A stretch of 17,562 nucleotides of DNA, taken from positions 1 to 17,562 of the forward strand of contig DATKMG010000124.1 of the NCBI GenBank assembly GCA_035541995.1, written 5' to 3'. Below the pieces are notes generated by a model. It ran no database searches and had not been told where the DNA came from. It saw nothing but the letters and a program-made list of their open reading frames with translations. The translations under genes were made by a program, and so were the position numbers. The stretch comes from DATKMG01 sp035541995. GTDB taxonomy: Bacteria; Acidobacteriota; Terriglobia; Versatilivoradales; Versatilivoraceae. This document shows positions 1 through 9,500 of this stretch, piece after piece (positions within the stretch are counted from its first letter, which is position 1; each line of letters opens with the position of its first letter).

Positions 1-1604
1 AGGAGTATCGTGACCTTGTTTATAACAGCAAACGCCTGATCCTGCAAGTCTCCATGTCCAGCGAACTCAACGTATTGTCTAGACAGCTGGATAGAATATC
101 GGAGCAGCACAGGTGGTCGCGGGACTTCACTTTGGAGAATCTGCGAGACACCTTGAGAGAAGTTGTCACCTGTTTCCCGATCTACCGAACCTACATACGA
201 CCTCCTTACAATAGCGTTGACCCCGAAGACCAACGCCACATCATCTCGTCGGTGGAGGCGGCAAAACGTCGCAACCGGGCGATCAGTGAATCGGTCTTCG
301 ATTTCATCCAGAGTGTCCTCTTGCTTCAGGATCCGGCAGGATTGAGTCCAATGCAGCTAGACGAGAGGCGGCTGTTTGTTATGCGTTTCCAGCAGTTCTC
401 TGGACCAGTTATGGCCAAAGGGTTGGAAGATACCGCTTTTTTCCGCTATTACCCTTTGCTCTCGCTTAATGAAGTCGGTGGTAATCCTGAACAATTTGGT
501 GTATCCGTTCCCTTTTTTCATACGAAGAACCGCATCCGACAGGAATCATGGCCCAATGCTCTTCTGGCAACTTCGACTCATGACACGAAACGGAGTGAGG
601 ATGTTCGGGCACGTCTGAATGTCCTCTCTGAAATCCCAATCGAGTGGGCCCGGGCACTGTTCCAATGGCGAGGGCTTAATCAGGGCCGCAAACGACTCGT
701 CTCAGGAGAATCTGTTCCCAGCGCTAATGAGGAATATTTGCTGTACCAGACCTTAATAGGAACCTGGCCACTGAACCAGATGAGTAACGGGGAACACGGA
801 GAGTACCTTTCCAGGATTGCCAATTCCGTGGAAAAGGGATTGCGGGAAGCCAAGATTCACAGCAGCTGGGTCAACCCCAACTTGGCCTATGAAACTGCCG
901 TGCGTGAATTCGTGACGGAAATTCTAACGCCTTCTTCATCTAATGGATTTTTGGATGAATTCATTAATTTCCAGGACCGCATCGCACGAGCAGGGATGCT
1001 TAATTCCCTTTCGCAATTGCTGATGAAACTTACTGCGCCGGGAATTCCCGACCTATACCAGGGAACTGAAATCTGGGATTTTTCGCTTACGGATCCGGAT
1101 AACCGGCGAACTGTCGACTTTGATTATCGACGCTCTCTCTTATCTAGAATCCAGAAACTCGTTTCCGATACGGGAGTGGGAGTTCAAGACCTTCTGGTGA
1201 ATCTGACTGACGGTGCTATCAAACTCTACATCACCTCCCGCATTTTGCACTATCGAAAGGTCCATAAGGAGCTATTTTCTCAAGGCGACTACTTGCCTTT
1301 AATTCCTCAAGGCGGACGAAAAAGGCATATCGTTGCATTTGCCAGGCGACATAAGGACCAACAAGTCATCGTTGTGGCTGGACGGTTTTTCGCGTCTCTC
1401 CCAGCGGGGGATCGACTACCCATTGAACCAAAGATCTGGGCTGATTCTCAGTTAATTCTCACGAAGAAAATTAAGAGAGCCTCCTGGCGCGAAGTCCTCA
1501 CCGGACAAGAGATCGGCGTGGAAGCTGTGGGAGGGCGGACCTTCTTGCCCATGGAAAAGGTATTTTCATTTCTGCCGGTTGCCTTATTGGCTCGTCAGTT
1601 TTGA
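1..1604 (+). CDS. treY: Malto-oligosyltrehalose synthase TreY, C-terminal part (5' end outside window)
   Basis: TreY (GH13) isomerises the reducing-end alpha-1,4 glucose of maltodextrins to an alpha-1,1 linkage, giving maltooligosyltrehalose for TreZ in the cytoplasm. The reading frame is open from base 3 and ends at TGA 1602-1604, giving 533 residues; complete TreY proteins have roughly 700-950, so the N-terminal barrel with the nucleophile and acid/base lies upstream of the window. Visible TreY signatures are SSELNVLSRQLDRISE near the start, RWSRDFTLENLR, GLEDTAFFRYYPLLSLNEVG, STHDTKRSEDVRAR and PGIPDLYQGTEIWDFSLTDPD. The Asp at 582-584 in THDTKRSED corresponds to the third GH13 catalytic carboxylate. 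An internal ATG at 54 is not the true start, because family-conserved sequence continues upstream of it. treX follows after 72 bases on the same strand, so the two are probably cotranscribed. The gene is AT-richer than treS-mak downstream. Confidence 0.95.
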   Translation, partial: EYRDLVYNSKRLILQVSMSSELNVLSRQLDRISEQHRWSRDFTLENLRDTLREVVTCFPIYRTYIRPPYNSVDPEDQRHIISSVEAAKRRNRAISESVFDFIQSVLLLQDPAGLSPMQLDERRLFVMRFQQFSGPVMAKGLEDTAFFRYYPLLSLNEVGGNPEQFGVSVPFFHTKNRIRQESWPNALLATSTHDTKRSEDVRARLNVLSEIPIEWARALFQWRGLNQGRKRLVSGESVPSANEEYLLYQTLIGTWPLNQMSNGEHGEYLSRIANSVEKGLREAKIHSSWVNPNLAYETAVREFVTEILTPSSSNGFLDEFINFQDRIARAGMLNSLSQLLMKLTAPGIPDLYQGTEIWDFSLTDPDNRRTVDFDYRRSLLSRIQKLVSDTGVGVQDLLVNLTDGAIKLYITSRILHYRKVHKELFSQGDYLPLIPQGGRKRHIVAFARRHKDQQVIVVAGRFFASLPAGDRLPIEPKIWADSQLILTKKIKRASWREVLTGQEIGVEAVGGRTFLPMEKVFSFLPVALLARQF

Positions 1605-1676
1605 AGCGAAAGGGAGTCAACCCCAGGGGAGTGGGCAAAGATTCTGCTACTCCGGGGAAATTACAGGAATGGTGAC

Positions 1677-3839
1677 GTGAGGACTATGAAAATTAAGCCC
1701 GGAAACCCATACCCCTTAGGCGCCACGTGGGAGGCTGGCGGGGTGAATTTTGCGATCTTTTCGGAGCATGCCACTCAAGTGGAATTGTGCCTATTTGACT
1801 CCCTGGAGGCCAAATCAGAATCCGTTCGGATTCCACTCCCTGAACAGACCGACAGAGTCTGGCACGGATACATCCAAGGTCTCCTCCCGGGACAGCTCTA
1901 CGGATACCGAATTCATGGTCCATACTCCCCACAAGAGGGGCACCGATACAATCCCCAGAAGGTGCTCTTAGATCCCTATGCCAAGGCGATCGGACGGACG
2001 TTTGAGTGGAACCAGGTGATGTATGGTTATCGAATCGGAGATCCGCAATTCGACCTGGCCGTGGACGAACGGGATAACGCAAATTTTGCGCCACTGGCCG
2101 CTGTGATTGATACTGCCTTCAGTTGGGGCGATGATCGGCCCTTGAAGATCCCTTGGCATGAAACGATTATCTATGAGCTCCATGTGAAGGGATTTACGGT
2201 CATGAACCCAGACGTTCCTCCCATAGATAGGGGAACCTATGCGGGGATGGCATCGGAAGCTGCCATCCGGCACTTGACCGGATTGGGGGTGACGACAATT
2301 GAGCTGATGCCCGTACACCATCATCCCTCTGATCACCACCTTGTCGATCGGGGTCTCAGCAATTATTGGGGGTATAACACTCTCGCCTTCTTTGCTCCAA
2401 ATGTTTCGTATGCGAGGGCGACTAACCCATCTGACACGGTTCGTGAATTCAAGATAATGGTACGAAACCTCCATGCAGCAGGGCTGGAAGTGATTTTGGA
2501 CGTTGTTTACAACCACACGGCTGAGGGCAATCATTTGGGCCCCACCCTTTCCCTGCGCGGGATTGACAATCGGGCCTACTATCGTCTTGATCCGGATAAT
2601 CCACGCTACTATGTTGACTTTACAGGTTGCGGGAACACCCTGAACATGGTCCATCCCAGAGTCTTACAACTTATTATGGATAGTCTGCGGTACTGGGTTT
2701 TGGAGATGCACGTGGATGGATTCCGCTTTGATCTTGCCAGTGCTCTGGCGCGCGAATTACACGAAGTGGATAAACTAGGGGCCTTCTTTGACATTATCCA
2801 TCAGGATCCCGTCCTGTCCCAGGTGAAGCTCATCGCCGAACCTTGGGACCTTGGTGAAGGAGGATACCAAGTGGGGAATTTTCCCGTCGGATGGACAGAA
2901 TGGAACGGGAAATATCGGGACACGATCCGGCGATTTTGGAAGGGCGATGGGGGCATGGTCTCAGAAATGGCCACGCGATTGGCAGGAAGCAGTGACCTTT
3001 ACGAACAAAGCGGCCGGAGGCCATACGCCAGCATTAATTTCTTTTCCTGTCATGATGGCTTCACGCTGCACGACCTTGTCAGCTACAACGAAAAACACAA
3101 TGAAGCGAATGGGGAGAATAATGCGGATGGCGAAAATAACAACTACAGTTGGAACTGTGGAGTCGAAGGGGAAACCGAAGACCCGTCCATCCTGGAATTG
3201 CGAGAAAGACAGAAGCGAAATTTCATAGCGACCCTGCTGCTGTCCCAGGGAGTCCCTATGCTTTGCGCTGGAGATGAAATAGGGCGCTCACAAAAGGGAA
3301 ACAACAATGCTTACTGCCAGGACAATGAGGTCAGTTGGGTCAATTGGGACTTAACACCAAGACAAAAGGACCTCCTGACATTCACAAGATTTATGATTGA
3401 ATTGCGAAAAGGCCAGCCTGTTCTGAGGAAACGGAAGTTCTTCCAAGGGAGAAGTATCCGCGGTGTAGGTGTTAAAGATATTGCCTGGTATGAACCAAGT
3501 GGGCATGAGATGAGCGATAACGCCTGGAATACACCATTTGTCCGATGTCTTGGCGTTTTTCTCAATGGTACGGATCTAGACCAAGCAGGTAACGATAAAG
3601 ACCCTGTTAACGCCAGCTCTTTGTTTCTGATGTTTAATGCGCATCACGAATCGGTGGCCTTTACCTTGCCAAAGCACAAGGCGTGGGAAAAATGGGAAAG
3701 GCTCATAGTCACGTCGGAGCTACCCTGGGGGCAGCGGCTGATTTTGAAGGGGCGCACTTGCCAACTGCCAGGTCGTTCAGTTGTTGTTCTCCGGTTGAAA
3801 CGCCGCAGTAGGAGTCGCACTTCGAAACCGCATGGGTGA
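1677..3839 (+). CDS. treX: Glycogen debranching enzyme TreX/GlgX type
   Basis: This GH13 enzyme hydrolyses alpha-1,6 branches of glycogen or maltodextrins and supplies linear chains to TreY. The 720-residue length is normal for the family. An N-terminal CBM48-like domain (about 8-110) contains YPLGATWEAGGVNFAIFSEH. The GH13 barrel (about 160-600) has region I DVVYNHTAEG, nucleophile D352 in DGFRFDLASA, acid/base E388 in LIAEPWD and transition-state D460 in SCHDGFTLHDLV. The NGENNADGENNN stretch and the PMLCAGDEIGRSQ motif are typical of isoamylase/TreX. I chose GTG 1677 because AGGA at 1665-1668 lies 8 bases upstream. ATG 1686 is the alternative, but it has only a GTGAGGA 2 bases away. It sits between treY and treZ, which favours treX over a free-standing glgX. 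The last 20 residues are Arg/Lys/Ser-rich. Confidence 0.94.
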   Translation: MRTMKIKPGNPYPLGATWEAGGVNFAIFSEHATQVELCLFDSLEAKSESVRIPLPEQTDRVWHGYIQGLLPGQLYGYRIHGPYSPQEGHRYNPQKVLLDPYAKAIGRTFEWNQVMYGYRIGDPQFDLAVDERDNANFAPLAAVIDTAFSWGDDRPLKIPWHETIIYELHVKGFTVMNPDVPPIDRGTYAGMASEAAIRHLTGLGVTTIELMPVHHHPSDHHLVDRGLSNYWGYNTLAFFAPNVSYARATNPSDTVREFKIMVRNLHAAGLEVILDVVYNHTAEGNHLGPTLSLRGIDNRAYYRLDPDNPRYYVDFTGCGNTLNMVHPRVLQLIMDSLRYWVLEMHVDGFRFDLASALARELHEVDKLGAFFDIIHQDPVLSQVKLIAEPWDLGEGGYQVGNFPVGWTEWNGKYRDTIRRFWKGDGGMVSEMATRLAGSSDLYEQSGRRPYASINFFSCHDGFTLHDLVSYNEKHNEANGENNADGENNNYSWNCGVEGETEDPSILELRERQKRNFIATLLLSQGVPMLCAGDEIGRSQKGNNNAYCQDNEVSWVNWDLTPRQKDLLTFTRFMIELRKGQPVLRKRKFFQGRSIRGVGVKDIAWYEPSGHEMSDNAWNTPFVRCLGVFLNGTDLDQAGNDKDPVNASSLFLMFNAHHESVAFTLPKHKAWEKWERLIVTSELPWGQRLILKGRTCQLPGRSVVVLRLKRRSRSRTSKPHG

Positions 3840-4044
3840 TATTCTCTTCTGCCTAAGGACTCCCCCATGAAGAAGTGGACTGTGCTTGCTTGGCCGTTCC
3901 AGGGTTCAATTCGAGCCCTGCCGTCGAAAACTGTGATGCAGGCTGACTTTAATGCACTTTCTTATTGCGCCTAACTCCACGTGCCTGTTGTGGGTCTCTT
4001 AGCGGCATGTCGCTCTTAGATTGGAGAACTGGAGGAACCAGACG
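3840..4044 (+). other. treX-treZ intergenic region with hairpin
   Basis: This 205-base gap has no credible gene. It contains an 8-bp stem with one G-T wobble (CAGGGTTC / GAGCCCTG, 3900-3920, 5-base loop). No T tract follows, so it is more likely an mRNA-stabilising or attenuating structure than a complete intrinsic terminator. The treZ ribosome binding site GGAGGA is at 4031-4036. I see no convincing promoter, so treZ may be read through from treX. Confidence 0.4.
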
Positions 4045-5919
4045 ATGACTTGGCAGCCCAGCCTGGGGGCTTGGTGTCATTCTGGAATGGCTCACTTCCG
4101 CGTCTGGGCACCCCAGGTGGAACAAGTGGAGCTAGTTCTATGGAGGACCACTGGAAAGCCGAACGCCCGTCTACTCGCGAAAGACTCAGATGGGTATTTT
4201 TATGGCTCCTATGCGGACATTGCTTCCGGGGACCTTTACCAGTACCTGCTGGATGGCAAGGGGCCTTTCCCTGATCCAGCCAGCCGCTTCCAACCAAGAG
4301 GTGTCCACGGTCCGTCACAGGTGGTTAACTCCAGGACATTCACGTGGGAAGACGGGGAATGGTCCGGAGTAGAGCTGAACCGGTTGGTTCTGTATGAGCT
4401 GCATATTGGCGCGTTCACTCCCGGCGGGTCCTTCAAAGCGACAGCTGAGCGCTTCCGCTATCTCCGCGACCTGGGGATAACAGGAATTGAACTGATGCCT
4501 ATAGCCGATTTCGACGGACAGCACAACTGGGGCTATGATGGAGTGGACTTGTTTTCCCCAGCCCACTGTTACGGTTCCCCGCAGGAACTTCGGGAGTTGA
4601 TCAATCAGGCCCACAAGACGGGCCTCGCCGTGTTTCTGGACGTTGTTTACAACCACCTTGGGCCGGCGGGAGCCTATCTGGGGCAGTTCAGTCCATTTTA
4701 TTTTTCCAAACATCATTGTTCGCCCTGGGGGCCAGCGGTCAATCTGGATGGCCCGCAAAGCCAGCATGTTCGAGCGTTTCTCAATGAAAACGCTTTATAC
4801 TGGCTCCATGAGTACCGCTTCGATGGGCTTCGGTTGGATGCCACCCACGCCCTGGTTGATGAGAGCCACCCCCCCTGGCTTTCAGAGCTGAGTTTGGCAG
4901 TTCGCTCCTCCCTGGAAGGTTCTTCAAGACACGTTCACCTGATTGCTGAAGACTCTCGGAACCTGGCACACCTGGTGAAATCCAAGGCTGAACAGGGATG
5001 GGGATTGGACGGTGTCTGGTCAGATGATTTTCACCATCAAATTCGGCGCTGCCTGGTGAATGATCAGGAGGGCTTCTTCCGCTGCTATAGCGGCAGTGCA
5101 CACGACATCGCCGAGACGGTTCAAAAGGGATGGTTTTTTCGCGGCCAGCGTTTTGAATTTTGGGGAAGAAACCGGGGAACTGACCCGTCAGGAATCCCTC
5201 CCTTCCGATTTGTCTTTTGCATTCAGAACCACGATCAAATTGGAAATCGTCCTTTCGGAGAGAGACTTCACCACCAAATTGATCTTGCTGCTTACCGGGC
5301 CGCCTCTACTTTACTTCTGCTGGCTCCTCAGACTCCACTTCTGTTCATGGGCCAGGAATGGGCTGCAGGAAGCCCTTTTCTTTTCTTCACTGACCACGAT
5401 GCCGAATTAGGAACGAAGATCACTGAAGGACGGCGCCGGGAGTTTAGCCACTTTAAAGCCTTTCAGGATCCAGAACCATTCTCTCTCATACCCGATCCCC
5501 AAGATCCATTGACTTTCTTAAAGAGCCGCCTGATGTGGGAAGAGACACGAAGGGAGCCACATGAATCGGTCTTGCGTTTATACCGACGCTTGCTTGAAAT
5601 ACGCAGTCAGGAATTCGTATCGCGTGAGGTTGTATCTGTTCCGTCAAGAATGTTTTCAGTCAACGAGTATGGACTTGTTCTGCTAAGACAGGGCTGCGTC
5701 GGGAAGAAGTTCCTCATGTTGATTTGGCTGTGTGGACCTGGAATGATTAGCCTGCCGGAAGGAGAGGTGCCCGATAGCATCTGGGAGAGTGTCATGACAA
5801 CTGAGGACGTCTTATATGCGCCAGACCCGCTTCCTCCGCAAATTCAGCCATCCCCTGTTGTCGTTTCGTTCCAACGCCCTGGTGCCGTTATTTTGAAGAG
5901 TAAGGCAGCCACAAAATAG
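4045..5919 (+). CDS. treZ: Malto-oligosyltrehalose trehalohydrolase TreZ
   Basis: TreZ (GH13) cleaves the alpha-1,4 bond next to the trehalosyl end of maltooligosyltrehalose and frees trehalose, completing the TreYZ route. The protein has 624 residues, at the upper side of the usual 560-630. An N-terminal CBM48/E-set-like domain (about 1-95, LGAWCHSGMAHFRVWAPQ) precedes the barrel. TreZ-typical motifs are YELHIGAFTPGGSF, GITGIELMPIADFDGQHNWG, FLDVVYNHLGPAGAYLG, nucleophile D265 in FDGLRLDATHALVD, acid/base E302 in LIAEDSRN, WSDDFHHQIR, and D397 in IQNHDQIGNRPFGERL. LLFMGQEWAAGSPFLFFTDH is also diagnostic. ATG 4045 was chosen because GGAGGA (4031-4036) lies 8 bases upstream; an in-frame TTG at 4021 has no such support. 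It is the third gene of the treY-treX-treZ set and is followed by a 585-base gap. Confidence 0.95.
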   Translation: MTWQPSLGAWCHSGMAHFRVWAPQVEQVELVLWRTTGKPNARLLAKDSDGYFYGSYADIASGDLYQYLLDGKGPFPDPASRFQPRGVHGPSQVVNSRTFTWEDGEWSGVELNRLVLYELHIGAFTPGGSFKATAERFRYLRDLGITGIELMPIADFDGQHNWGYDGVDLFSPAHCYGSPQELRELINQAHKTGLAVFLDVVYNHLGPAGAYLGQFSPFYFSKHHCSPWGPAVNLDGPQSQHVRAFLNENALYWLHEYRFDGLRLDATHALVDESHPPWLSELSLAVRSSLEGSSRHVHLIAEDSRNLAHLVKSKAEQGWGLDGVWSDDFHHQIRRCLVNDQEGFFRCYSGSAHDIAETVQKGWFFRGQRFEFWGRNRGTDPSGIPPFRFVFCIQNHDQIGNRPFGERLHHQIDLAAYRAASTLLLLAPQTPLLFMGQEWAAGSPFLFFTDHDAELGTKITEGRRREFSHFKAFQDPEPFSLIPDPQDPLTFLKSRLMWEETRREPHESVLRLYRRLLEIRSQEFVSREVVSVPSRMFSVNEYGLVLLRQGCVGKKFLMLIWLCGPGMISLPEGEVPDSIWESVMTTEDVLYAPDPLPPQIQPSPVVVSFQRPGAVILKSKAATK

Positions 5920-6504
5920 CCAGACGAGCTGAATTGAGAACTCCTTCTCATATCTAATGGCATACGGGGACTGCTGCGGTTCGCATCGAGGCCTGACGTC
6001 TCCGTCCATCCAGTCCTTATCCGGACCAAGGAAGACACGTGGCTCCCACGCAATTGTTAGAACAACATCTCACTGTATAATAGATATCGTAATCTGGAAT
6101 TTTGGTAATATGATCCCAATTGCCGGCTCATTCAGCGCCGTGGGAATCTGCATGCTGATTCCATCTAGTCAAGGACGGCAAGGCAGGAACGGTGCCTAAC
6201 GGGTGAGATCATTTTGCCACCAAGTACTTGATTTCTGCGACTTTGTAGATCTGTTTTTGGCCGACGCAAGAGAGCCAGTCAAAAATCAACAGAAGGCCGT
6301 CCTAATATTGGACTCTTACGGGGACGGTTGTCATTATTTGGTCCCACCCAACAGTGACGCGTCTTTACAGAACAGTGCGGGGCACGAGAACAACGGAGGC
6401 GCGGACAGCATCCTGTTCCCCTTGTGTGGGCGCCCCTGTTCGCCCAACCTGACGATTCTACTTCCAGCCGTAGTCATGTTCAAACCAGAGGAGGAGAGTC
6501 GCAC
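5920..6504 (+). other. 585-base non-coding region upstream of treS-mak
   Basis: I find no recognisable gene on either strand; the short ORFs here give compositions without family signatures and no supporting ribosome binding sites. Visible elements are an AT-rich stem TGAGAA-CTCC-TTCTCA (5935-5950) just after treZ without a T tract, a promoter at 6054-6081, and a small stem AGGCA/TGCCT (6181-6185 with 6193-6197). A purine-rich ribosome binding site follows at 6488-6496. A transcript starting near 6088 would have a leader of about 415 bases, long enough to hold a structured regulatory element, but I recognise no known riboswitch. Confidence 0.5.
6054..6081 (+). promoter_or_regulatory. Candidate sigma70-type promoter for treS-mak
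   Basis: TTGTTA (6054-6059, 4 of 6 matches to TTGACA) and a perfect TATAAT (6076-6081) are separated by 16 bases in an AT-rich stretch of the treZ/treS-mak gap. This is the best promoter-like sequence in the gap and would place the transcription start near 6088, implying separate expression of treS-mak from treYXZ. Confidence 0.5.
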
Positions 6505-9500
6505 ATGAAGCGAGCTGGCAGCGCGGCAGAACCCCTGTGGTATAAGGATGCCGTTATCTATGAGCTCCATGTCAAAGCCTTCTACGACAGCAACAATGAT
6601 GGCATAGGGGATTTTGAGGGACTCATCCAAAAACTCGATTACCTCCAGGAACTCGGAGTCACGTGCTTGTGGCTCCTTCCCTTCTTTCCTTCTCCGCTGC
6701 GGGACGACGGCTATGACATCTCCGACTACGTCAGCATTCATCCCAGCTACGGCACGATGGAAGACTTCCAGACATTTCTGGTCGCAGCTCACGAGCGCGG
6801 TCTCCAGGTAATCATAGAGCTCGTGATCAATCATACATCCGAACAACATCCGTGGTTCCAGGCGGCGCGCCAAGCGCCCCCGGGTTCTCCCGAGCGAAAT
6901 TTCTACGTATGGAGCGATACGGACCAGAAGTACAAGGATGCACGGATCATATTCACAGATACCGAGAAGTCCAACTGGACCTGGGATCCCGTTGCAAAGG
7001 CCTACTTCTGGCATCGGTTCTTTTCGCACCAGCCGGACCTCAATTACGACAATCCGGCGGTCCTGGAGGAAGTCCTGAAGGTCATGCGTTTTTGGCTGGA
7101 TCTTGGAGTCGACGGACTTCGCCTGGATGCAATCCCTTACCTAGTGGAGCGTGACGCAACCAATTGCGAAAATCTTCCCGAAACTCATGCCTTGATCCGG
7201 AAAATCCGGAGCGAAATGGATGCCGACTATGCCAATCGCATGATTCTTGCTGAAGCCAATCAGTGGCCGGCAGATGTTCTTCCTTACTTTGGAGAGGGTG
7301 ACGAGTGCCATATGGCATTCCATTTCCCGCTCATGCCGCGCATCTTCATGGCACTACGGCTCGAAGACCGGCTGCCGATCACGGAAATCATGGCACAAAC
7401 TCCGGACATCCCGGAAAATTGCCAGTGGGGCCTGTTTCTTCGCAATCACGACGAACTCACCCTGGAAATGGTGAGCGATGATGAGCGTGACTACATGTAT
7501 ATGGCCTATAGCGCGGATCCACGTATGCGAATCAATATCGGAATCCGCCGGCGCCTGGCACCACTGATGGACAATAACCGGCGCCGCATCGAACTGCTGT
7601 CCAGCCTGCTATTCTCGTTTCCGGGCACTCCCATCCTGTATTACGGGGATGAAATCGGAATGGGCGACAATATCTACATCGGCGACCGAAATGGAGTGCG
7701 AACACCGATGCAGTGGAACGCCGACCGCAACGGGGGCTTTTCGCGGGCAACTCCGGGAAAGCTCTACACTCCTGTCATCATGGATCCGGTTTATGGCTAC
7801 CAGGCCATCAATGTGGAGGCACAACAAAGTGATCCCTCTTCGCTCCTGAATTGGATGCGCAACATGATTTCGTTACGGAAGCTGTTCCGCGTTTTTGGCC
7901 GGGGGAGGTTTGAATTCCTGCAACCGGCGAATCGCAAGGTGTTGGCTTATTTGCGGCGGCATGAGGATGAGCACGTGTTATTTGTGGCAAACCTCTCCCG
8001 TTTTGCGCAGCCCGTGGAATTGAATTTGTCGATGCTCGAAGGCATGCGGCCCGTGGAGATGTTAGGATACGTTGATTTCCCGCCCATCGGCAAGAACCCC
8101 TATCCTCTGACACTGAGTCCATATGGGTTTATGTGGTTTGAGCTGCAGAAGATAGCAGGACCGGACGAAATCCGGAGAAGTGAGCCCGAGTCCGTTTTGG
8201 ACGTTTCCAGGGGTTGGGTGAGTGTGTTCGATGGCCCAGAACACGAGATTCTCGAACGTGAATTGAGCGAGTACCTGCCCCAACAGCGTTGGTTCGGAGG
8301 GAAATCGCGCCGGATCCAGCGGACTTCAATTGCGGATTGGGCCCAATTTGAAGAATTGTCCTCTGTGCTGTTACTTGTGGATGTGATCTATGAAGACCAG
8401 GGCTCGGAAACTTACTTCATTCCTCTGGCGATGAGTTTCGGCCCTCCCGCCATCGACCTGCAAAGGGCGGCACCCCAGAGCGTGCTCTCCACCCTGATTT
8501 CCGGCGATGGTGAAGGCATTTTGCATGATGCTTTCTTCGACGACAATTCGTGTGTTGCATTTCTCTCCTGCATCGAGAACCGCCGCCTGATCCGCGCCCA
8601 ATCCGGGTTGATTCGTGGTGTGCCGAGTCCGGCCTTCGGGGACACTCGCGGGCCAGCAGACCCTCCTCTTCCTGTCATTCGCGGTTCTGCGGAGCAAAAC
8701 AATTCCTCAGTAGTTTACGGCGACCGGTTAATCCTGAAGTTATTTCGCCGCCAGGAGGCAGGACCGAATCCGGATTGCGAGATCGGGAAGTATCTGACCG
8801 AGCGAGCCCATTTCAACTTCATCCCGCCGTTTGCGGGTAGCATCGATTATGTGGGGCAGGGGGGCAGGCCGACTCCTTTGGCCATGCTACAGGGGCTAGT
8901 ACCGAATCAGGGTGACGGCTGGAAATGGACTCTAGAGGAATTGGATCGTTACTATGAGGACTGTGCCCCGGTTCCGTATCCTTCAAGCGTCGAGACGAGG
9001 AAGAAATCGTGGTTCGAGCTCTTTGAAACCGGAACCTCTGGTCTCGCGCGCGAACGCCTGGGCCTCTATCTGGATTCCGCGGCTGTACTCGGACAACGCA
9101 CAGCCGAGATGCACCTGGCTTTGGCCGCGGCTACGGACGATCCTGAGCTGGCACCAGAACCCCTTGGCCACCAGGACTTGCGCCTGCTCGCATCCGAACT
9201 CCGGCAGCGCGCAATATGCGCCTTTGATGTGTTGAAGGAGAACCTGTCCCGGCTACCCGACGACATCGTTGAGCAGTCCGGCCTCCTGTTGAGCCAGCGC
9301 CGCCGTTTTTTGGACCGCTTCAGTCGGTTGGAGGACCTCAGGTTAAAGGCGTTGCGGACCCGCATCCACGGCGACTATCACCTTGGCCAGGTGCTTCGTG
9401 TCAAAAACGATTATGTGATACTGGACTTCGAAGGGGAACCCGGGCGTTCGCTGGCCGAGCGTCGTGCCAAGCAATCCCCATTGAAAGATGTCGCTGGAAT

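Noticed and set aside
1968..2654. 228-residue ORF on the - strand within treX
   Set aside because: It lies antisense to well-conserved GH13 codons and shows no family signature or ribosome binding site; it is a by-product of treX codon use.
3900..3920. GGTTCAATTCGAGCC resembles a tRNA T-arm
   Set aside because: The loop is not 7 bases and no acceptor, D or anticodon arms are found around it; it is a simple hairpin.
2501..4660. Identical 20-base string shared by treX and treZ near 2500 and 4640, including a short palindrome
   Set aside because: It encodes the conserved GH13 region I (DVVYNH) in both paralogues, so homology explains it. The 19-base match near 2168 and 6555 (IYELHVK) has the same cause.
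6203..6508. 101-residue ORF on the + strand before treS-mak
   Set aside because: It starts with GTG without a ribosome binding site, has no recognisable features and ends inside the treS start region.
6334..7029. 231-residue ORF on the - strand over the start of treS-mak
   Set aside because: It is mostly antisense to conserved TreS motifs and its own sequence has no recognisable domain.
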